From NCBI GenBank assembly GCA_022749755.1, contig CM040449.1:2809157-2873156 (forward strand): a stretch of 64,000 nucleotides of DNA. Reading direction: 5' to 3'. The number at the start of each line of letters is the position of its first letter. The stretch's first letter is position 1. This document shows, in pieces, positions 1-13,756 of this stretch. The translations under genes were made by a program, and so were the position numbers. The notes beneath the pieces were generated by a model, which saw only the letters and a list, made by a program, of their open reading frames with translations, had not been told where the DNA came from and did no database searches. Source of the stretch: Azadirachta indica. Lineage: Eukaryota; Streptophyta; Magnoliopsida; Sapindales; Meliaceae.

Positions 1-220
1 ATAATAGTTAGAGGTTGCCTTGTCAAGTCATACGGTAAATAAGGCAGACTTCACAAAATGTTCTATGCAAGTGTGCCTGTACACATGCTTTAACTATTAA
101 AACAAATCACTAAGGCTCCTTTCGAACACGCACACAGAACAAAAAAAAGAGAGAGAGAAGAGCACTAATGCGAAACCCAACTGAGGTTCAAGGATCAAAC
201 CACCAAAAGGATTTAATGGT
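1..220. repeat. copy of the repeat found in intron 7 of the first ADH gene
   Basis: This edge segment aligns in the same orientation with 7140-7340, with roughly 80% identity by eye and shared blocks such as GCAGACTTCACAAAA, AAGAGCACTAATGC and CCAACTGAGGTTCAAG. Similarity stops near 220, and no ADH exon follows at the place where exon 8 would lie. It may be a dispersed repeat or the broken edge of a further ADH copy to the left of the window. Confidence 0.75.
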
Positions 221-1216
221 TTCTTTAAATGAAATTTACTTTACTTAAAATAGAATTCAAATTGTATAAGAAAAAAGGACATTACTTTTTTTTTTTTTTT
301 ATAAAAAAAAGTTGTCTCACAATATTTTATATGTGAGAACTGTTAGCATAGAAATAATTTCAGAGTAAAAGAAAATTAAGAATTTCAATAGCAATACAAC
401 AATATCATGACACACGATCAAGAGTTGATACTCACAAATCTTTCTGAGTTGGAGTCGCGGTGCTAATAAATAATACAAACACAAAGTAGAGTAGTCGATC
501 ATATTTGTGTCTTCATGCCAATTCACGCATTCAATTACAAGTTATCATACTTTGTTTTGCAGAATTCGAATCCTCTCCATTAGATACCTGAGCTCTGGTG
601 AGGATGCCTACATACGTGGGTAACGTTGAGGAAGGCTTATTGTCATCTCAACGGAGAGTATTCAACAAAAAGAAAATGTCTAAAATATTGACACTCCAAG
701 CTCCAATAATGCAATAATCACAAATGGCTACATAGTTGTTCTGTTTGGCTCCTACAGTGATGACACACAGATAAAACAGAACATGGATAGATAAGCTATA
801 CAAATGTATGCCATACAAGATAAACTAGTCTGCCGAAGAGTCAAAATCTTATTATATAACATCCGACCATCTAATACATAGTAATATATACAAGTAGGCA
901 ATCTAAAAGTCAGGCCACCTATGCAATTCTGCTAACCTCAGCTAACACCAAAACACAATGCAAACTGAGCAATCTCCATTCAGCATCAGGGGACAACCTT
1001 TTAAAGCATTAAGGAAGCAGGAGCCACTTGGACTAGTGGACTCACATCATTCGCAACTCGAAAGATGATAACATTCAGACCACAGGTTTGCTTCCTGTGA
1101 TGTCCGGATTTAAGTTTCTCCCTGATTCCTGTAATATATGCATGTGCTGGGATTGTGGCAACTATGCCTTATATTACAAGTTTTGTTCAACTGTCATCAT
1201 AAAATTTAACTTTCTC

Positions 1217-1249
<33 letters not shown>
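1217..1249. repeat. (TGT)n microsatellite
   Basis: Eleven uninterrupted TGT units. It produces a spurious poly-cysteine reading frame on the plus strand. Confidence 0.97.
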
Positions 1250-2619
1250 AAAGTTTCTGGTGATTTGAGTTTCTTCATGACAAATTAAAATCAGGTTATC
1301 TTCAAATCCTTGAATTTGAAAATGTAAAAACTTGGGAGAACCTTTTCCGTGGTCTCTGTCTTAATTGCTTTTGAACCTATTTGTCTGGCTTCAGTTTGAC
1401 ACAAGATTGTGGTAAAAGAAAAAAACAATTATCATGTTGTTTTTAAAAACATATGATGGTTGACATAATAGCATTCATGCTATGATCCCTGATTAAAGCA
1501 TTTCGAATTCATGGTCCACAAAGACCCATATAAATGATAGCACTTTTCTTTACTTTTGTGAATCCATGCTGTAAAATTTTCCATTTTCCATCTTCGATTA
1601 CATTACCTTTTCCACTTTCTTTCTTCCATTTTCGTTCGCATGCATTCTTTATGTTCCCTGTTTTTGGCCATAGTTATACCACGTACTCACTAGAAGAAAG
1701 AAAGGACGAGGAGACAATTCAGGGGGGGTTTAAAAATGACATTTGGAGTTTCTAGACTTGTTTCAGATGATAGATATATACGTAACAATCTTGAGAATTC
1801 TAATTCTGTATGTATGGTGTTTTGGATATTGCTTTTAAATTCAATATAGGTAAGAAAATATTTGTATACCTGTTTTCATAATATTTTCTCTGAATTCTTC
1901 GATTCATATTCCTGTTCATAATTTTAGTAAACAATTTTGTAGTTCTTATAGGCAATGAGGTAAAGATATAGGTTTGCTCATCACACGTAATGGGCAGCAT
2001 ATTTTAGTGCAACAAATCTTCATTCCTTCTTTTCGTTTTATGTTGGTTTTTTATTTGTAGATTCATCTTCATCAATCCAATAGGACCATTATCGAGTGGA
2101 AACTTGATATGTGGCATTTTATGACGTTGTAAGATAAATTTATATCTTGTAATTCGTGTTAATATCATCGTATTCTGCTTCTGTGTTTGCATGATTTGTT
2201 CCTGCTGCCTTAGGAATTTTGTTACGTATGGCTAAGGCAATGAAACTTGTATGGATGGGTATAAGGGGACAATAAGAGAACAGGGTGAAAATAGTTTAGA
2301 CTTGACAATAGTCGGGTGTGTATGATTGGTTCATGATTAGGGTTTTGAAGAGGTTACTTGGGTGAGGGGTTGAGCTCTTTTTTAAGGGTTTAATGATTGC
2401 ACCCTTGACAACTGTTAAACTACAGATGGTTGAGGTGTTTATTGTCGGTTTTTGTTATGGAAATCTTCTTCCACCAGACAATAGAAGATGTTTCATTTCA
2501 GAGGACTAGAATTGAACTGTGAGTGTGCGAGAGCATTCATGGTTTTATATCATACTCGTAACTCAATTAACGTGCTTGATTTTCAATGCTGTGAAAATTA
2601 GAAATTTTCAAATAATGTC

Positions 2620-2760
2620 TTTAGCATTTTTTAAAAATTATAGATTTTATTTGGGTAATAATGCAAATAAATTAATTAGATAATAGTATTTATAAGAAAA
2701 TACGTAATAAAATTATTTAGACTTTTTAAATTAAGTCAGAAAAATAAAAATAAATACTAC
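2620..2760. repeat. dispersed direct repeat A, copy 1
   Basis: Aligns in direct orientation with 5570-5690. Shared blocks include TTAGATAATAGTAT, AATAAAATTATTTA and TTTAAATT.AGTCAGA. Identity is moderate and the sequence very AT-rich. No coding capacity. Confidence 0.65.
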
Positions 2761-3022
2761 AGGACAATTAAGATAAACTCTATACACCAAGAAATAGATA
2801 AATTTTATAAGGTTATTCAATTGACTACAAGAAGAAAACATATTCACATTAGGATAAGTTAAAAATTTTAACTTATTTTATTCAAATATAAATGATCAAG
2901 TTTTTAGTGTTAAGTTAGAAAATGAATACTTTCAAAATATCTAAATTATTGAAAATAAACATGTTAATGATAAAAAAATATATAAACACTAAGTTTATTT
3001 TTTTAGGTATATATATAATTAA

Positions 3023-3284
3023 ATACGGAATTTTTCTATTTAACTCTGAAAAATCAAGTACCCTTATGTTTTTAGGATGTTGTCCTATATAACTGAATTT
3101 TGAGAATTTTGAGAAAATAAGAAGACATGGAAACTTAATTTTCATTAGTTTGCCTTGTTTTGCTATTATCATTTCAATCTTTAAAAACACTAATCAAATA
3201 TGATATAATTTTTTTTATAACATTTAGTCCCAATTCTTTAAAATGTACTACTATTAGAGATGACAATAGGTCGAAAATTGTAAT
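3023..3284. repeat. dispersed direct repeat B, copy 1
   Basis: About 260 bp align in direct orientation with 5015-5280 at roughly 85% identity by eye. Shared blocks include CTTATGTTTTTAGGATGTT, TTTTGAGAATTTTGAGAAAA and CACTAATCAAATATGATATA. A shorter related stretch lies near 4920-4990. No coding capacity was seen. Confidence 0.85.
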
Positions 3285-3308
3285 TATATATATATATATA
3301 TATATATT
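3284..3308. repeat. (TA)n microsatellite
   Basis: About twelve TA units directly following direct repeat B copy 1. Confidence 0.95.
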
Positions 3309-3699
3309 ACCCCATAAAAGAAAAAGAGGTTTGAAATGTATATATTTTATCATTACTATAGATAACAACATAATTAAATTGCACATAAAAATACATTTAT
3401 AAAAGTTTAATATCCATTAGGTGTAAGTAAAAAATAGTAATGTAAATGCATGTCATCAAAAACAAACGCATAATAATGTTTAATACTAAAAAGAAAAGCA
3501 TACATCAAATTCAAAACTAAATTAAGTAAAAACACTTTGAAAACTGAATGTATAAAAAATTATGTAATCAAATTTTGAGTTTTCGAATCATCTGTCCAAT
3601 AAATTTCTGATTTTTTTGTGTGAATGTCGGTTTTATAAATAGAAGTTTTTTATTAAAAAAATAATTAATAATAAATTAATAATAATAAACAAAATTAAG

Positions 3700-4170
3700 G
3701 ATGGGTAAAATCGGATTCGGTTCGATTTTTATAAAAATTGAACCGAACTCCAAATATGTAAATTATGAAATTGAACCGAACTGAATTAAACTAGTTTCGG
3801 TTTGATTCAGTTCGGTTCGGTTCGGATCCAAGTTTCGGTTCCTAATTATACTTTGTTTCCACTTCGGTTTTGGGTTTTGGTTATTTTTAAAAAATTTTAT
3901 GTGAGTTCTTAAATTATATAATAATTATAAAAAAATAAATAACTTTTTAAAAATTATAATATTTTCTCTTATTTTTATATAAATTTCTATCAAAAATTAT
4001 AAAATTATTATACATTTATAATTTATCAAAATATTAAAGCATTATATAAAATTATAATTAGTTTCCGATTACTTGAAAAGCGACTAAAATGGAACTTACT
4101 TTTAAAACCGAACCGAATCAAACCGAACAATTTGATTTAAATCGGTTCGGTTCGGTTCGGTTCAGTTAAT
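3700..4170. mobile_element. CGGTT-rich inverted-repeat element (MITE-like)
   Basis: The left part carries repeated TTCGGTTCGG units and a near-perfect hairpin at 3716-3747 (arms TTCGGTTC and GAACCGAA with an AT-rich centre). The right part has AACCGAACCGAATC and then repeated CGGTTCGGTTCGG up to about 4164. The core is AT-rich and noncoding. Short elements ending in CGGTTCGG repeats are common in plant genomes and are usually read as non-autonomous DNA elements. No target-site duplication was confirmed, so the ends are approximate. Confidence 0.55.
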
Positions 4171-5014
4171 TTTTTTACGTAAACATAAATAAAACAAAAG
4201 TATTCAAAAAAAACTTATGAACAAGAATACCTTTGAGTTGTATTACCAACCATGCTTCCCAAAAAACCAAACACATTAACAAGATAAAAGATTCAGTGAG
4301 TAATTTGATCATCGTAAATAATAAGATACTGGTTTATAAGAATATTCATAACTAACAATATAGGACAAACACATAAAACTATTCCCCAAATATCTTTACC
4401 CGTAACACTGCTAACAGAGGATCGAAAAAAAACTAAGAAAAAATTGAACATGGTTAATATAGGCTTCTTTCTGAATTTATGAAATTTGATGATTTAAATA
4501 AAGAATCTTACCATTACTATATAATACCAATACAAATTCTGAACAAGTATTTTGATTAATAGTTCAAACACAAAAGATAAACACACACTAAAAATATACA
4601 GAATAGTCTAGTCAAATAGCTTGTCAACATAACGATGAATGGCATATAACCTATAGGTTGCAGGAACAACAACAAATAAAGTTAAATCCAAGAAGTGGAA
4701 ACCACCCAAGAAGTGGAAACTAATAAAAGGGAGATTACTCCACGCATAAATTACAAAATAAGATGCAAAAGTTAAAACGTTAAAAACCTATTGTGGCCCA
4801 TTTCCAATTTGAACTTGCTATTTTTTCATTGTAAAATGATGTTTTTCAACTTTCTCGCTTAATGATGAGCTTTTGCTGTTTTTAAATGGCTATAAGTTAG
4901 GGTTCTAGAGTTTGTTTTTTCTTGAAAAAATAAGAAGATATTGAAACTTAACTTTCATTAATTTGATGTTGTTTTGTATACCTGAATTTTAAATAAGAAG
5001 AGTTTGTAATTAAA

Positions 5015-5280
5015 TAAGGGATTTTCCCATTTAACTCTAAAAAATCAAGTATCCTTATGTTTTTAGGATGTTATCCTGTATACTTGAATTTTGAGAATTT
5101 TGAGAAAATAAGAAGATATTGAAACTTAAATTTCATTAGTTTGCCTTATTTTCCTATTATCATTTCAATCCTTCAAAACACTAATCAAATATGATATAAT
5201 TTTATTACAATTAACATTTAGTGTCAATCCTTTAGAATGTATTACTATTAGGGATAACAATAGGTTGAAGATTTTAATTT
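5015..5280. repeat. dispersed direct repeat B, copy 2
   Basis: Partner of 3023-3284 in the same orientation, with small indels. See the entry for copy 1. Confidence 0.85.
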
Positions 5281-5569
5281 TTTTATGATTAACACTTTAG
5301 TCTCAATCATTTAAATATATTATTAATATGTTGATAATAATAAGACTAAATTTTTATGTATACAAAAATTATATTTTATTACATTATTTCATTTAAGTTT
5401 AGGAATTAAAATGATAATATTTTAACCGATGAAATTTAAAAAGTAAGGAAGGAGTCTTTTCCTATTTTGTCAAAAATTAGAAAGTCCTTAAAACTCAAGG
5501 GCATTTGCCGAAGTCGTAGGACATCACAATGTTGCCATTTTCCAAAAGTCACGAGACATCACAATGTCC

Positions 5570-5690
5570 TAAAAAAGTTATAAATTTTATATGGATAATA
5601 TTTTAAATAAATCAATTAGATAATAGTATATATGAAAAAAAATTTAATAAAATTATTTAAACTATTTAAATTGAGTCAGAGAATAAAAAA
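5570..5690. repeat. dispersed direct repeat A, copy 2
   Basis: Partner of 2620-2760 in the same orientation. Together with repeat B the order is A, B, B, A, although all copies are direct. Confidence 0.65.
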
Positions 5691-6129
5691 TTTTGACGGC
5701 ATAAAAAGTGTATTACAATTGTCATTAAGTTATAAAAAAAATTAAATTAATTATACAGAATAAATAAATTTAAGCAATTAAATAATAACACTTTAAAAAA
5801 AATACAAACAGAAAACCCCTAAATTATTATTGAGCGGTTTCGTATCATGTCAACGTAAGTAAACAAGGGGCCCTATCTTGGAACTAAGCCCATCGCATTC
5901 CGTTACGCAGATTTAGATAACCCAATCTACAATCGTCGAATATTCAAGCAATTCTAAATGCTAAGAATCAATATATTAAATTTCTATAGTCCAAATGAAT
6001 ACTGGTGTATTTCTTTCATGAGATAGTCAGTTGTTCAACAAATGAATTTATAAATACATGGCACAGGATTAAGAGTTGATATTACACGCTGAATTAAGAA
6101 TTGTATTATTATAAAGGGGAAATTTATAT

Positions 6130-9100
6130 TTATGTGTCCATCCATATCACACAACGGAGACACTTTCCTTCCTGAAGTAAATCAAACGTTTTATTAATGT
6201 CTGCAAACCTCATCTCATGAGTGACAAACTTGTCCAGCTCCAGTTCCTGAAAAACAAAAATCCAACACATTAATTGTTGCCAATTCTACAATATCAGCAT
6301 TATAAATGCAGATTGGATGATATATTGTCTCTAGTAACATGTAAAAGATTGCATAGAGCTCTAAATGCACATCATACGTATATATTGACATATGCTATAA
6401 TTTCCATTGAACACACAAGTTTTTGTAGCAAAGCCAAAGAAAGGACACTGAAAAGGAATGAAAGTTGTATTAACTGTTATAAATTACCTTGTCCATGTAA
6501 CGTTTCAAAAGAATAGGAATATCTGATTTAGCTTTGAGACCTCCAAACAATGATCCCATTAGAACTTTGCCATGATGAAGGACCTCAAACGAGCTGAAGC
6601 TCAACTGTGAACCTGGCTTGTCCACCCCCAACACAATCGTTTTCCCCCAACCCTAGAGTCACATAAGGAGTGAGTTTGTATCTAATAAAACTTAGTTCTG
6701 TGTATACGAGTGAGAGGATAAGAGACTTAAAGGCAGACCTTTCGGCAACTAGCATATGCTTCATGCACCAAGGACGCCAAACCAACACATTCAAAGCAGT
6801 AGTCTGCACCCCCGTCTGTCATCTCAATGATTACCTGCTCAAAAAGATAAAATAAACAACCAAGTTATAATCAAGATTCCTCTTATGATGTGCTGCATAG
6901 TTTATTATCATAGAGAATACTCTCGCCTATTGTTACAGTGTTTGTAGGATTTAAGATTATCCTGACTACACTTTGATGCGGAGAAGGTTAGTACTTTTTC
7001 ATCATACCAACTCTCATTACAAATGCGGTGGAAGCTAACACCTCATTACACTGCAATGCAGGGTATTAGACTTAGTCCCCTAACCAAGGATATCGTAGAG
7101 AGAGCATAAAATCAAATAGAGAAAAAATGATAGCAGTCACATGCTGCCTTATCAAGTGAAATCAGTAAATAAAGCAGACTTCACAAAAAGTTCCATGCAT
7201 GTACACATTCCTTAAACATTAAAAAAATCACTAATACTCCTTTCACACACACATATGCAAAAAGAAAAAGAGAAAAGAGCACTAATGCAAAAACCAACTG
7301 AGGTTCAAGCTCAAACCACGAAAAGGATATATACTGTCCTGATAAAGCATACTTGAGCTCAAAATTATTTATCGATACAATATTGTAGTGTAATTAGATC
7401 ATGGATTGAGAGGAAAACCTGGCTTACAGATTTACCCCCACAGTTTTTAGAATGGACAAAGTCTGTGACTCCAAACTTCTTTCCTGCATGGATGAACGTC
7501 AACCAGAAACCAAAGTTGTCACTGTACTATAAATTGAATTTTTTAACTTGCTAACTATCAAAACTTTGAACAATTCATTTCATGGTGTTGCATCCAAAAC
7601 AAACAATTATTTATTTGTAATGATATGGGACACATTATTTCCAGACAAACCGATGCCATACCCCACTTAAATTTCACTCACCAATTTCAAATTTCTCCGG
7701 ATTCACATCTACGCCTATAATTCTTGTAGCACCACATATTCTTGCTCCCTCTGCAACCTGTATACAGGAAGGTACCGTGAGTTATTGCAGCAAAATGCCA
7801 TATACATATGTTCGGATGGTTGAAACATGTAAGACAACCAAATCTCTACAAGACCATACTGCTAATCCAATTGAACCAAGCCCAAATATGGCAACTGTTG
7901 TTCCAGCCTCCACATTTGCTGTTCTCCAAGCAGCACCAACCCCTACAAATATTAGATACATTGTTGAGGCATTAGTTTGTCGGTGCGAGAAAAGTTATTG
8001 CCTAAAACTTCAACTATAAATAGTTTGAGTGACATCAACAAATAGAACAAAATCAGTGACAAGTACCTGTTGACACTCCACAGCTTAGGAGGCATGCCCT
8101 ATTTGGAGGGACTTCAGGATCAACTTTTACAACATGAGCAATGTCTACAACAGTATACTCGGTAAAACTTGAAACAGACAGAAAATGGTGTATAGTTTCT
8201 CCCTTGAGATCTTTGAATCTGCTTGTCTGATATCTTGGCATCCAAGGAGAGACCTTGAAGGGGAATATTGAACATAGATTGCTCTTCTTTGATCTACAAT
8301 CTGTGCACTCCATACAATCTGCCAGAAAGTGTGGGATGACAATGTCTCCTTCGGCTACCTTATTTACATCCTCCCCCACACTTTCCACAATTCTGTAACA
8401 CAATGTTAATTGGTTGGAACCCATAGTCAGCAGAGCTCTCAGATGATTATGTATAAATAAGGGCAAAATATCTCATTCATCATTAACAATCCAGTTAGCC
8501 AGAGGCAAACCCGCTCATTATCTTCATATTATGATTGGGTTTCAGTAAAAGGATGATACGTACTAAAATAAATAAGATTAAATTAGTAACATTATCATTG
8601 ACAATGGAATGGGGGCAGATTAAACAAGCTCAAGTGGCTTGAGTACTCAACTACAAGTCAGACCTCTCAAGTTAATTTCTAGTTAAAATTCTCCGTGGCA
8701 GTATCTCAAACGCAATCCTTAAATTCAATTTATGAAAGTAGAAAAAACAACTGTCCCTCCCAAATCATGATGTTAGCGAAAATTAATTGCCAACCACATA
8801 TTTAAAAACCTATTTTTGTTAATGCTCCTTCAGATATATGATTACCGAAGAGGAACATATACACCTATCAGCAGTACTTAGCATACCTATGATAAGTGAA
8901 ATGTATAAGGACTTTTTTTTTTCTTTTTTTTTTTTAAATATGAAATGTAAAGGACTTGAAAAGAGATATATTTATCGGGTCAATTTTGTTGACAATTCAA
9001 AACTCTCAGATACTATTGACTCATTCTATGAAAAAAAAAAAATTGAAAGTCAACACCTCCGTTATCTCTTCAACCAACGGTCAGAGTCCGCAACGTTAAA

Positions 9101-9614
9101 TCCAAAAAAAGACAGAACATTTTTCTTACCCAATAGCCTCGTGCCCGAGAATTCTTGGAAAAACGGCAGGAAAATCCTTGAAGAAAATAAAAATAAGCAT
9201 AATATATGAAGCAAATATGTAAAAAAAAAAAAAAAAAAACAAACTCTTTAAAAAAGAAAAAGGACCAGAGACAACGTTGACTTTGATAAGAGACCTTCAT
9301 TTTCCAGAAGGTAATATCGCTGTAACAGAGACTTGTACAGATAATCCGAACGCGAACTTCGTGGGAATTCGGAGGGTCCACTATAATCTCTTCAATCACT
9401 AGAGGCTTCCCCGGCGCTCTACAAATCGCAGCTGCAGTTTTTCACGAGGAGTACGAGAAAATCCACATTTTATAATTCAAACCATGCTTAAAACGGAACG
9501 GATCATTGACTATATTTGGCGAACAAAAGTACAATACTATATAAGATACTTAACCGTACCTCTGCATCGAATCGGCTTCCCAGCGGTTATTCTCGGCAAG
9601 TTCTCGTTATCCAT
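6130..9614 (-). CDS. zinc alcohol dehydrogenase-like protein, tandem copy 1 (388 aa)
   Basis: Medium-chain, zinc-dependent alcohol dehydrogenase-like enzyme, expected to be a cytosolic NAD-linked oxidoreductase of alcohols or aldehydes; the substrate is unknown. Ten exons: 9560-9614, 9295-9431, 9130-9176, 8067-8392, 7860-7942, 7682-7757, 7419-7483, 6739-6834, 6488-6652, 6130-6246. Visible are the catalytic zinc ligands Cys54, His76 (GHEAIG) and the Cys of LLSCGVSTG, the four structural-zinc cysteines of [16 protein letters not shown], the GLGSIG nucleotide loop and the Asp of IIGVDVNP that favours NAD. The position after the first zinc cysteine is Tyr (CYSD), not the Arg or His of classical ADH. 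The start used is [14 protein letters not shown], because the codon that aligns with the start of copy 2 is AGA here. Closest remembered family: Arabidopsis At1g22430/At1g22440-type ADH-like proteins. Tandem neighbour: 11058-13756. Confidence 0.93.
6900..7340. repeat. insertion in intron 7 of ADH copy 1
   Basis: Intron 7 of copy 1 is 584 bp, against 161 bp in copy 2, so about 420 bp were gained in copy 1 or lost in copy 2. The part 7140-7340 matches window positions 1-220, which supports a repeat insertion. No terminal repeats or target-site duplication were recognised. Confidence 0.6.
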
Positions 9615-11057
9615 GCGAGGAGATAAATTGGGAGTTGTTTTGGCCTTCACCTTTTTTGATTATCTAGAGAAGTAATGGCAGTTGGAGGAGTAACAGAGTG
9701 AACTTGTGATTCTATAGGTTCGCCAAGTTTATGCGTTTTCGAATAATATTCAATTAAGTTTTATTATTATGAACTAGATTCAATCATCAACGGAGAATTT
9801 TGCTTTAGCCCCTATAATTGTACAACATTTTACTTTACTCCACTAAGTTTTCATAATGTGACAAACATCCTAATGCTCTTTATTTCATTTTAATTCTTGA
9901 AATTAAATTTAGTAAATTTTATAATAAAATTTACTGAACTATATTTTTTGATTAAATTTTATTTATCAAAATAATATCATTCTGGAATATATCTAAAGAT
10001 AAGATAAAAAGGATGATGTAAGTAAAACTTTTAAAATAATGTTAAATTAGTGAGAAAAATATAAATTTGTCAAGGACTAGATTAAACTGAAATTTCCACA
10101 ATTTATCATCCTTATATCTCAGGTGGAAAGTTTGATAGTTATGTACGCTTTCGCTTTGCCTTTTCCAATTTGTGAATGTGAGTGGGGACAAGAAAAGAAA
10201 TAAAATAATATATCGTCCTAATAAGGGAGTTGCTTAAAAATTTGATCTGGGCCTAATTTTGTTTTTGCTTCATGCGACCCACGCTGCGTGGAGATAAAAA
10301 TAATATATTGTCTCTTTCTAGGACGTAATTGTCCTGCGTGAACAACGCACTAAAAGGATATGTTTTTCAAATAATTTTGATTTAAAATTTATTCATCATT
10401 TTTATCATATTATAGGAACTTATATACTATTTCTTGATTTTGTATTATTATAATTTTGATTAAAAAAAAAATATGAAATTTTAAATTTTGTGTTGCTCAT
10501 TAAAACAACAGTATTAATATCGCAAGATATTGCATAGCTAATTTATTACAGTCTGACACACCAAAGGATAAGGTAATAGGCTTGGGCCAGCTCCTGTGTG
10601 CACGACGTGTTCGCGTTTTCGTCATTGGGTACTGTTCATTACACCAGTTATCAACAATTATATCCTTACGCAATTTTGTGACTAAATTAAACCAGGTTTT
10701 CAAGATTCACCGTCTGGGTCTTATAAAATGACGGTATAAATAAAAAAAATGATTTCTTCGATAACAATTTTAAAAATACACTTTTAATTAATTAAAAATC
10801 AAAATATATGAAATAATTATCTCTAATACTATCTTAAAAAAAAAAAAAAGATATCATCCGCGATAAAATTTCATTAAAACCAACTAAGTGGTCAACGTTA
10901 CTAGAAGTCGAACGGTTAAATAAAGAAGATATTTATTTATTTATGCTAACTATGTCCCCATTTTGTTATTGCCAATTCTAATATAGAAACTCGTTGAACA
11001 CCACAATCCCAAGAGTGAATAATTCGCATGTCTAAAAGATCAAACACATCGGACAAG
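9615..11057. other. intergenic region between the two ADH copies
   Basis: Promoter side of copy 1 and 3' side of copy 2. A TATA-like remnant of copy 1 lies near 9700-9712. From about 9785 the sequence (tracts such as TTTAGCCCCTATAATTGTAC) has the look of a degraded dispersed repeat. No supported gene. Confidence 0.6.

Positions 11058-13756
<2,699 letters not shown>

Larger units (their letters stand above)
1..6129. other. gene-poor AT-rich intergenic region with repeats
   Basis: No credible coding exon was seen on either strand; open frames here are short, low-complexity and lack splice partners or family similarity. The stretch holds a copy of the repeat found in the first ADH gene (1-220), microsatellites, two pairs of dispersed direct repeats and a CGGTT-rich inverted-repeat element, all listed separately. 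The segment 540-1200 is less AT-rich and could be transcribed noncoding or untranslated sequence of a gene lying left of the window, but nothing proves it. Confidence 0.6.

Noticed and set aside
563..575. TTCGAATCC resembling a tRNA T-arm
   Set aside because: No matching acceptor stem, D-arm or anticodon arm around it.
1088..1288. 66-codon frame with a run of cysteines
   Set aside because: The cysteine run is the (TGT)n microsatellite read in frame.
8838..9209. 123-codon plus-strand frame over ADH copy 1
   Set aside because: Antisense shadow crossing exon 3 and neighbouring introns of the minus-strand ADH gene, with poly-Phe/poly-Lys runs from homopolymers.
6130..9614. ADH copy 1 as a pseudogene because the aligned ATG of copy 2 is AGA
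   Set aside because: An in-frame upstream ATG at 9614 serves as start, and all ten exons and metal ligands are intact.
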